A DNA stretch of 64,000 nucleotides from Anastrepha obliqua (taxonomy: Eukaryota; Arthropoda; Insecta; Diptera; Tephritidae), in assembly GCF_027943255.1 (NCBI RefSeq), contig NC_072892.1, forward strand, positions 122,157,792 to 122,221,791. The letters run 5' to 3'. The position numbers were made by a program, and so were the translations under genes. This document shows positions 55,475-64,000 of this stretch, one piece after another (positions within the stretch are counted from its first letter, which is position 1; each line of letters starts with the position of its first letter). The notes beneath the pieces are model-generated. The model was not told where the DNA came from. It made no database searches and was given only the letters and a program-made list of their open reading frames with translations.

Positions 55475-58300
55475 TTAATTGGCGTGATAACCGCTTACCC
55501 GAGTTCGGCCGAGTTTAACAAAGCGCGCCAGTCGTTTCTTTCTCGTGCTAACCACACCAAGTGAAGCCAAGTCCTTCTCCACCTGATCTTTCCAACGCAG
55601 AAAGCGTAGCCGCTGGATCTTTATTCGCTGCGCTATGTCTATGTCGTCGTAAAGCTCATCGTTCCATCGTCTACGATATTCGCCATTACCAACGTGCAAA
55701 GGTCCAAAAATCTTAAGCAGAATCTTTCTCTCGAACACTCCAAGCGTCGCTTCATCGTATGTTGTCATCGTCCAAGCTTCTGCGCCATACGTTAGGACGG
55801 GCATGATGAGAGCCTTATAGAGTGTTAGTTTTGTTCGTCGAGAGAGGACTTTACAGCTCAGTTGCCTACTTAATCCAAAGTAGCACTTGTTGGTAAAAGA
55901 GATTCTACGTTGGATTTCAAGGCTGACATTGTTATCGGTGGTAATGCTGGTTCCTAAATAAACGAAGTATTTTACAACCTCGAAATTATAACTGTCTACA
56001 GTGACGTGGGTGCCGATACGCGAGTGCGGCGACTGTTTGTTTGAAGATAAGAGGTACTTCGTTTTGTCCTCGTTCACCACCAGATCCATTCGCTTTCCCT
56101 CTTTATCCAGTTAGGAGAAGGCAGAACTAACAGCGCGGTTGTTAAGGCCGATGATGTCAATATCATCGGTATACGTCAGCTATTGTACGCTCTTATAAAA
56201 TATTGTGCCTGAGCGATTAAGTTCTGCGGCTCGTACGATGCTCTCCAATATCAGGTTAAAGAAGTCACACTACAGCGAGTCACCCTGTCTGAAACTTCGT
56301 TTGGTATCAAACGGCTTGGAGAGGTCCTTTGCAATTCTGACGGCGCTGCTGGTGTTGAGCTACGTCAGCTTGCGTAGCCGTATTAGTTTTGCGGGGGTAC
56401 CAAATTCAGACATCGCGGCATACAGGTAACTCCTTTCCGTACTGTCGAATGTAGCTTTGAAGTCGACGAAAAGATGGTGTGTGTCGATTCTCCTTTCATA
56501 GGTCTTTTCCAAGATTTGGCGTATTGTGAATATTTGGTCGAAGGTAGACTTTCCAGGTCTGAAGCCACACTGATAAGTTCCAATCAGTTGGCTGACGGTG
56601 GGCTTCAGCCTTTCACACAATACGCTCGCTGGAACTTTATAGGCTATATTTAGAAGACTAATCCCGCGGTAATTGGCACAGATTGCAGGATCGCCCTTCT
56701 TATGGATTGGGCAGAGCACACTTAAATTCCAATCGGCAGGCATGCTTTCATCCGACCATATTCTGCATAGGAGCTGATGCATGCACCTTACCAGCTCCTC
56801 GCCGCCATGTTTGAATAGCTCAGGCGGCAGTCCGTCGGCGCCCGCGGCTTTGTTGTTCTTTAGCCGCGTTATCGCTATTCTCACCTCGTCATGGTCGGGT
56901 AGCGGAACGTCAATTCCGTCGTCAACGATTGGGGTATCGGAATCTTCACATTCTCTGTGACATGCGCAGCTGTCACTGTTTAACAGGTTCGATAACTGTT
57001 CCCTCCATAATTTAAGATTGCTTTGGATGTCAGTCACCAGTTCACCGTCTTTGTTCTTACAGGAAAACGCCCCGATCTTGAAACCTTCTGTAAGCCGCCG
57101 AACTTTCTGGTAGAATTTTCGGGCATTGTTCCTATTGGCCAGTATCTACAGCTCCTCGCACTCACGTATTTCGGCCTCTCGTTTCTTCTTTCGGATAATA
57201 CGTCTCTCTTCCTCTTTTAGCTCTCTGTAGCGGTCCCACATGGCTCGCGATGCGCCTGATTGCAGCGTGCTCTATAGGCGGCATCCTTTCTTTCTGCGGC
57301 AGCATGACATTCCTCGTCGTACCAATTGTTTTTTCGGGCTCGCCGGAATCCGATTTCTTCTTCGGCGGCGGTACGTAGGGAACGAGAAATGTTGCTCCAT
57401 TGCTCGTGCATGCCGGTTTGTTGGGCAGTGCTCTCTGAGAGCAGGAGTGAGAATCGAGTGGCGAATCTTCTGGCTGTCTGTTGTGATTGCAGCTTTTTGA
57501 TGTCGAACATTCTTTGCGTAGGTAGATGTACGTTTTTTGCTGCACAGAGGCGTGTGCACAGTTTGGCTGCAACAAGGTAATGATCCGAGTCGATGTTGGG
57601 TCCTCGGATCGTACGTACATCTAAAAAACTAGAAGCGTGTCTTCCATCTATCACAACATGATCGATCTGGTTTCGCGTTTTTCGATCAGGGGACAGCCAG
57701 GTAGCTTGTTGGATCTTTTTATGCTGGAATCTGGTGCTGCAGACTACCATGGTTCGGACCCCGGAAGAGTCGATCAGCCTCTGTCCGTTACCGGATGTTT
57801 CGTTGTGCAGACTGAATTTTCCGACTGTGGGACCAAAAATTCCTTCCTTGCCCACCCTGGCGTTGAAGTCGCCAAGCACGATTTTTATGTCGTGGTGGGG
57901 GCAGCGCTCATAGGAACATTCCAAGCGCTCATAGAAGGAATCTTTGGTCGCATCGTTCTTCTCTTCCGTCGGGCCGTGGGCGCAAATTAACGAGATGTTA
58001 AAAAATCGCGCTTTGATGCTGATTATTGCGAGACGCTCGTATACCGGAGTAAACGACAGTACTTGGCAACGAAACCTCTCTCCCACAACGAATCCAACAC
58101 CGATTTGCGCTTCTTTACATGGCAGCTGTAGGAGGGTCCCAAACCCAGCTAACAAGCAGCTATCCTGGAATGCCTCGCCAGCTGCTACCCAGAGGATACG
58201 TGGGCTAATCCCGGCCGTTGTGAGCTGCTTGAACCATATGCAGAAGAATCGTCCTGGCCACTCCCAAGTGAATGGCTATCAGTAACTTTCCCCACTTGCG
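55475..58300 (-). pseudogene. RTE-type LINE, endonuclease plus reverse transcriptase, broken
   Basis: Minus strand, nearly the whole ORF2. Endonuclease frame 58155-57217: LICAHGPTEEKNDATKDSFY, VLGDFNARVGKEGIFG (catalytic Asp-Asn), NQIDHVVIDGRH and NIDSDHYLVAAK (Asp-His). RT frame 57037-56360: LKNNKAAGADGLPPELFKHG, LCPIHKKGDPAICANYRGIS, CGFRPGKSTFDQIFTIRQIL and HLFVDFKATFDS (motif A). The catalytic YxDD is at 56162-56173 as YTDD, in a stop-containing stretch. Last frame 56089-55475: EDKTKYLLSS, ALIMPVLTYGAEAWTM and RIKIQRLRFLRWKDQ. At least three frame breaks; 5' end incomplete. Confidence 0.92.
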
Positions 58301-58616
58301 TGGACTTCTACACACGGAACCATCCTCCACTAATTTCCAGGTATTTAAAAACTTCCCAGTGCATTTCCGCTGCAATAAAGAGCTTCGTAAATACTGAAAT
58401 CGTAGCGCCTATCACATATTTATAGCACCACACCAATACGCATACTAAAAAGTTGAAAAAAAGCTCGTTTAAAAACTTAAAAAATTATACATTTGTCTTC
58501 GATTAAACCGCTCATTTTGCTCCTGTATCTACATTATTTAATGAAGGCTCGATTTTAATTGTAAATTCATAAAAAAAGTAGTACCTAAAGAATCTGGAAT
58601 TTAAACTATTTTCCCC

Positions 58617-58700
58617 GATATCAGGTTGAAGAAATCACACGGCAAAGAGCCACTTTGTCTGCTACCTTGTTTGGTATTACACGATTCGGATAGGTCCGTC
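58617..58700 (-). pseudogene. small RTE LINE fragment
   Basis: Sequence around GATATCAGGTTGAAGAAATC and CTTGTTTGGTATTACACGAT matches 56247-56330 of the neighbouring RTE copy in the same orientation. A separate insertion or a duplication remnant. Confidence 0.6.
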
Positions 58701-59952
58701 CTTAGTCTAACTAAGGCTCTTTGTTATCTTATCACTACCGAAAATGGGCTACAATTGTCAAAGTGATATTTGGTTTGGTTAACTTTTAATTTGAACTAAA
58801 AACCAGCCAATCCAAATGCTTTATGAGCTAAAAATGTTGTGAATACTTGTGGAATCAAGATTTGCTAAGCATTAAAAAAAGTACTGTTAGAAGTAAAGTG
58901 TCGTACATTGAATTAAGCGGAACAGTGATAGAGATGCTGTGTAACACTTCTCATCTCCTCCTTGTCTCAGAAATCATTGGAAGGGGAACTCCCCTCTTAC
59001 CTCATACCCATTACACAGTGCTTTGCTATTAAGGTTACTATTTAGTTAATGTGTAAAAGATGCAGATGTATTTACGACCAGGTTTCCTTTGTCTGACAGA
59101 ACGGTTCTATAGCTAATCTTATATTTTTTGTCTCGTTGAATAAAATCCACCTAAACAAACACTGCTACACAAATTACTCTGTCACTTTCCTAGAAGCAGT
59201 TCACAGAGATATCTCTGTGATCAATAACTTGGACTTCGCTAGTGAATCATTGCAAAGCCAGCTCGTTTGGATAACGAAGTAAAGATTCTCAGAGCGATTG
59301 GCGGGGTTTCCGATTCAACACACTTATTTTCGCGCTGTTGAAATGCGGCTTTTCACACCTGAAGCGATCCCAGGTTTATTTTTGTTCGTTATATTGTATA
59401 TATATTAAGTATAATTTTTATTTGCTGTTTAGAAGAGGTATTATGGAGATCAACAGCAAAACAAATTGGAAAAAAGTCATATGGCACAGCAAGTTCATCA
59501 TTACATTACGGCATCCGAAAGAGACTTTTCGAAAGCAATCTTTTATTTCATCCAATGGATACTCTGATTTATAGCGGAAGTTTATTTCGACATCCTCCAA
59601 GACATTGCATGAAAGCACAAATTCACCCACAAATTCTGGATGTCGACCATCAGGTCATTGTTGATAATCGTCAGTGACCAGTATTGGGCACAGTGCTCAC
59701 ATGTCGGATCAATTCCACGATTTCCATGTTTTTATCGACTTCTACAAAGCGCGTCTCATCTTCGAAGTCTATATTAGCAGCGCTTGCCATTCACTGTTAT
59801 GGCAGCTCCTTTCGAAATGAGGGCTGATTATGACTTGCTAAACCTTACTGAACAGAAATATCAACACAGTTCGCCATTCTCAGCTGTCAAACCATTTTTT
59901 ATTCCTTTATTATTTCACGTGGGAACCATAATTTTCGAAAAAATATACAAAC
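58701..59952. other. no gene recognised
   Basis: AT-rich. Contains a perfect 20-bp palindrome TCACAGAGATATCTCTGTGA at 59201-59220. The frames at 59338-59630 resemble nothing known. Confidence 0.35.
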
Positions 59953-60250
59953 TAATCCTAGCCGAATGTGTTGGTGCGGGACTACCATTTGGGCGTACAT
60001 AGGTTCGAATCTTCATGCTTGAAACAGCAAAATGATAGAAAAAGTGTTTTCTACGTACCTCGACATGCAATGGTAAGCCTTTGAGTATATTTCTGCCATG
60101 AAAAAGCACCTCATTAAAACCAACCAACCAAAACTGCCATTCGGAGTCGGCTTAAAACTGTAGTTACCTCCATTTGTGGAACAACATCAAGAGGCACGCC
60201 ACAAATAGGAGGAGGAATACGGCCAAACACCTAACAGAAGTGCATCTGGC
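59953..60250 (+). mobile_element. tRNA-derived SINE copy 5
   Basis: TAGCCGAATGTGTTGGTGCG (A-box) and ATAGGTTCGAATCTT (B-box), TTTCTGCCATGAAAAAGCAC, CCATTTGTGGAACAACATCA and AATAGGAGGAGGAAT. It has about 12 extra bases of ACCA repeat in the middle. No clear tail. Confidence 0.88.
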
Positions 60251-60284
60251 GAAAAATGCTCGGTAATAGAATGCGTACATTCTT

Positions 60285-60500
60285 TATAAAGTGTTTGGCC
60301 AAGCCTCTTCTCCAATTTGTCTTGTGCTACTTGTTGTTGTTTTAAGTCAACTACGAAGGACAGATAGTTTTCTTTTTATGAGAAGCAGAAATGCACTCCG
60401 GCTCCTCTATACTTTGTTGTTTAGTGCCCACAATGGGCTTTCAACACGTACCCACCGAAGGATAAACACGCACAAACCCACTTGGCTATGGTGGGTGCGT
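60285..60500 (-). mobile_element. tRNA-derived SINE copy 6, strongly diverged
   Basis: GTGTTTGGCCAAGCCTCTTC at the left and CACAAACCCACTTGGCTATG at the right correspond to the complemented ends of the family. The middle is decayed. It lies tail-to-tail with copy 5. Confidence 0.65.
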
Positions 60501-62584
60501 TTTGTAATCGATATACATAAATAGATACATACATATTTCTATTGTAACTTTTTCCCCCAATTTTCTGTTTCAATATTTATCACAATAATTCATCAAAATT
60601 ATTTCTAAGTGAACTCGAATCCTACTTCTGAAAGCTTTAATTATATAATATGTAAGCAATTTACCTGCCCTCCTACCTCTTGCCACATTACATATTGAGG
60701 TTAAAAGCTGTTGCTTAATGATTTTCTAATTTCTTTAGTGATTGTTGGCAACACTGTGATATTGTGTTGCAACAGCAGCAAATATGTTGATAAATTTTTC
60801 ATTTTGGTGGAAAGTGATAGTAAATGAAATGCAAAAGAGACGAGATGAAAAGAATGATTCGCGAATTGGCAACGGCACTTGGCATCGAATCCATCATCTT
60901 AACGATTCACGACAAATTTGGGTGATTGCTGTTCCGATTTACGGCTTAACAAGTATGTTTGATTGTGCGATTGAGTGGTTGAGAGTGCCGTGAGTGGTTG
61001 TCTCAACATCAGCGAGTTTGTGTTTATGTAAGTTTATAAGCGCCGCGCGTGTGTATGTGTGGATCTTACAGCTTCAAGCTTAAGCGTTCTTGTACTCGTA
61101 TGTACGTAGATATGTACGTATGATAGACGTTGACGTATGGCTTGTACCATGGCATCGAGGCATTTGTTCGGCTGAACTGTGCTATGTATCTCGGACTTAG
61201 ATTATATGTATATGTGTACGTTTGTGTGTATGCATGCATGTATGTGTTTTATTATTCAAATTGCAGCATTGTGAATCCTTGACCTACCCACATATGTGCA
61301 CAGCTATCGCCCATGTTGAGCATATCTATGTACATATGTATGCACATAGTTGTCACTTCGATTGTTGTGCCTGCCGTCCCAGGCGCTGCTGTCACTGTTG
61401 TCGCTTAAGTTTTCAACGTTAGTGGCAATGGCGGTGGCGATGGCGACGTTATCATCGTAGCGCATATTGTTCGACCTATACAAATGCATTGCACACACAT
61501 ACAGCCTGTGGAATTAACAGTCATTCACTCGTAATCACTGCAAATCGTTCGTACCGCATTAATTAAATTTTCACAAAAGCTCAATATTCAAATTGTAACC
61601 CAATACCCTTTTGGTAGACTATTGCCAAGCGTGGTGTGGTGGTGGATGTTGCAAAATGTTCGAGCATTCACTTTATTCATTTTGCGTATGTAAATAAATG
61701 ACAATAAATGTTTGTTTTTTTTGTCCTTTTTCTCGATTCTCAGATTCTATTGTTGTTGCATGAATTTTGGCCTTGTCAGTAAGAATAAATGGATGGTACT
61801 CGTAGAGTTGTTTGTTGGTTGCTTTGAATATATTTAAATACATACATACGTATGTACTGTGAGTGTGTGTGTGCTTGCTTCCAAAACCCGACATAAGTAG
61901 CACAATTGCAACAGTTGATGTGAGATGATAGTGAATGAGTGCAGACGCAGGCTCGGATTGCGAGGGAGCAAATTGAGGGGTTTGTCATTGAATCCGAAAA
62001 GTTGCCGGATTAAAGTGTTGTGTAAACCGAGATTTCATTTATAAAATTGGCTTTGAGCAGAAAAGTGGAAGATAATTGGTTCACTTGAGGTTGTTGTTAA
62101 TTAATTGTATAATCCGTTGACAACAAATTGTGGTTGCCTTTGTGTATAACTAAGTGTGGATGTGGCTGTGCCTGTGCGTAGGCATACATACTTACTATAC
62201 TTATATGTGTCTGTATGTATGCGCAATATGTCGTGAGTTTGGTCGTTTACCTTAATAATTTGGGTTTCTTCACGAAGGTGCACACTTGGTGGTCACACAG
62301 ACGCGTGTGCGTATAGGGCGCGCACATACATACATACACAAGTGGGGTACTTCAGACTTCACATGTTTTCAAAAAGATCAACTGAAAGTATAATATTAAG
62401 TTTGTATATTTTAAACTTTTGGGTGGATTTTATGCCAAGTCAAGATGGTTTTTACTTTTACTGTTGCTGTTACTTTTTTTATTTATCAAGTGAAATCGCA
62501 AATGTAAACTTTCACTGAGAAGAAAATCCGTTTCGAACGGTGTAGCATTGCTTTTTCATCGGCATGAAAAAGGAGTAGGTCGGT
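60501..62584. other. no gene recognised; microsatellite-bearing
   Basis: ATGTATG/CATACATA motifs (61085-61130, 61205-61245, 61320-61345, 61840-61860, 62180-62220) and GGCGATGGCG at 61425-61445. A 70-codon frame at 60784-60993 has no known match. No transposons seen, so it may be regulatory or intronic. Confidence 0.35.
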
Positions 62585-62870
62585 CGCCACCACAGCCGAA
62601 TGCGCTAGTGCGTGACTACCATTCGGTAGTGCCCGGTCTCGAAACTCCGGGCATGTAATCGCAAACGATAAAAAACGTTTTTTCTGACAGCAGTCGCCAC
62701 TCGGCAGGCAATGGCAAATCACCGAGCGTATTTCTGCCATAAAAAAGTTACACATAAAAACTCATCTGCCCTTCGGAGGCGAGCGTAAAAGTGTAGGTCT
62801 CTGTATTTTGTAGAAAAACAACAAAATGCACATCACAAACAGGAGGAGGAGCTCGACCAAATGCAAAGCA
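62585..62870 (+). mobile_element. tRNA-derived SINE copy 7
   Basis: CACAGCCGAATGCGCTAGTG (A-box), GTCTCGAAACTCC (altered B-box), CACTCGGCAGGCAATGGCAA, TATTTCTGCCATAAAAAAGT and CAGGAGGAGGAGCTCGACCA. Diverged about evenly along its length. Confidence 0.85.
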
Positions 62871-62995
62871 ACGCATATGGCCATGAAAATGGATACCCTA
62901 CGAATATACAAGGTTTTAAAATTAATAACAGATATTCAATTCTATGTGGTTTTTATTCCATAGATTAATATAACAAATACATATATACATATATA

Positions 62996-63196
62996 TTTGG
63001 CGCGTACACCCTTTTTGGGTGTTTGACCGAGCTCCTCCTCCGAGGAGCTTTTTCATGTAGGTTTGCCATTGCCTGCCGAGGGGCGACCGCTATTAGAAAA
63101 ATGTTTTTCTTAATTTGGTGTTTCACCGAGATTCGAACCTACGTTCTCTCTGTGAGTTCCGAATGGTAGCCACGCACCAACCCATTCGGCTACGAC
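62996..63196 (-). mobile_element. tRNA-derived SINE copy 8, internally deleted
   Basis: Starts TTGGCGCGTACACCCTTTTT after a short TA-rich tail. GAGCTCCTCCTCC is fused to GAGGAGCTTTTTCATG, with deletion of the block between. Then TGCCTGCCGAGGGGCGACCG, ACCGAGATTCGAACCTACG (B-box complement) and CCAACCCATTCGGCTACG (A-box complement). The best-preserved head in the window. Confidence 0.9.
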
Positions 63197-63341
63197 ATAA
63201 ATAATAATTAAAGGATCTTTTGAAACTTAACACTTTTTGTACCGCGCGAAAGGAGCGAAGAATACTGGGCCGAATCGACGAAAACGAACATAGGGGTGAT
63301 ATTAAGGCGTTTTGGGATTTTCAATAATTTTTGTTTGCTGG

Positions 63342-63957
63342 TGAATTGCTTTATTTTGCATTAATACATCATGTTTTGACTTGACTTTAGCAAAATTTCA
63401 AAAAAACAAAAAAGTATTTGTAAAAGTTATCGCTGTTTGTGTGGGCTACAGAAGTCCCTTGCGCTGATCAACACAAGTCCTTGGGGATTCATCTAAAATC
63501 AATCGGACAAGAGAAATTAGTTTTATTAATAGACAATCTTGTGCCTGATCGAAGCTTTTTTTTCAAAATTAACAATATGGCGGCCTCAGGAAATATTTTT
63601 CAGATTTTCGAGAAAAAACCGACAATTAATTGTTTAAAAAAATATCGAAATTAAAAAAAAAAAAACAAAAATCCTTCAATCAGGCACGAGTTTTTTATGT
63701 TTTTCAAAAGCAGTATAAATTTTATTAAAATCTATCAAGCAGTTTTTAAGTTACAGTGATCACCAGTTCAAAAAACATAGTTTTGAGAAAAAACGCATTT
63801 AAAGTTTTGCTGTCGATATCCGGAGCGTCCCAGCGCCCTTTGTTAATTGTTGAATAACTCGAAAAGTATTTGTCGGATTCACTTCAAATTTTCACACAAT
63901 ATTTTTAAGATATTATATTTTAAGAAATTGCAAAAAAACAATTTTTTGAAAATTCTG
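63342..63957 (+). mobile_element. TIR-bearing repeat, copy B (inverted relative to copy A)
   Basis: GAATTGCTTTATTTTGCATT through LVPDRSFFFKINNMAASGNI-coding sequence, GATCACCAGTTCAAAAAA, CGCCCTTTGTTAATTGTTGA and ATTCTGAC. The outer TIRs of copy A are not preserved here. Confidence 0.75.
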
Positions 63958-64000
63958 ACAAAATTTAAAAAGCAGCAACGGAGAATAAAACGACGGCAAT

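Noticed and set aside
57240..57990. Plus-strand frames over the RTE element
   Set aside because: Antisense to the clear endonuclease frame on the minus strand.
34154..64000. CASK PDZ, SH3 or guanylate-kinase exons
   Set aside because: No frame with the characteristic PDZ start (QFQKNTDEPMGITLK-type) or GuK motifs was found on either strand, so they are placed outside the window. A short exon below about 40 codons could still have been missed.

Overview
The window looks like nuclear DNA of a higher (cyclorrhaphan) fly. It is AT-rich and intron-rich, carries dense ATGTATGT and GTT microsatellites, and is packed with decayed insect transposons. One conserved gene is clear: the plus-strand 5' half of CASK (camguk/caki), whose exons match dipteran CASK in sequence, splice phase and residue numbering. 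A tRNA-derived SINE with a (TA)n tail and the mix of mariner lineages suggest an acalyptrate fly, perhaps a tephritid; the species is my inference and not proven. Layout: positions 1-18922 are almost entirely mobile-element debris. This includes I-group and RTE-type LINE fragments, several unrelated Tc1/mariner elements (one a nearly complete DD34E Tc1 element with an IR/DR-like terminal structure), an 8-bp-TSD hAT-like MITE, and nested stacks such as a Jockey-type LINE interrupted by a SINE and a mariner. Positions 18923-24984 are poor in recognisable elements and probably contain the promoter and 5' UTR of CASK. CASK coding exons run 24985-34153: ten exons, 1326 coding bases, 442 codons, all phases compatible. 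They encode the CaMK-like pseudokinase-type domain, the calmodulin-binding segment and the L27 region. The PDZ, SH3 and guanylate-kinase exons were not found and must lie beyond position 64000 if the gene is intact, so most of 34154-64000 is probably a giant CASK intron. That intron is filled with mariners, LINE fragments, TTAA-flanked elements and SINEs. The exception is a relatively element-free stretch of about 3.5 kb at 49911-53528, which ends in a clean small coding exon (53529-53657, 43 codons, phase 0, good donor). It is on the CASK strand, and its phase would let it splice to the same downstream exon as CASK exon 10. I propose, without proof, that it is an internal alternative first exon giving a short CASK isoform that lacks the kinase domain. 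Positions 53658-64000 hold a near-complete but broken RTE-type LINE on the minus strand, five SINE copies and a repeat also present, inverted, near the left end. Functionally the window is one neuronal scaffold gene embedded in, and expanded by, transposons. All transposase and reverse-transcriptase reading frames seen are disrupted, so no autonomous element is evident.
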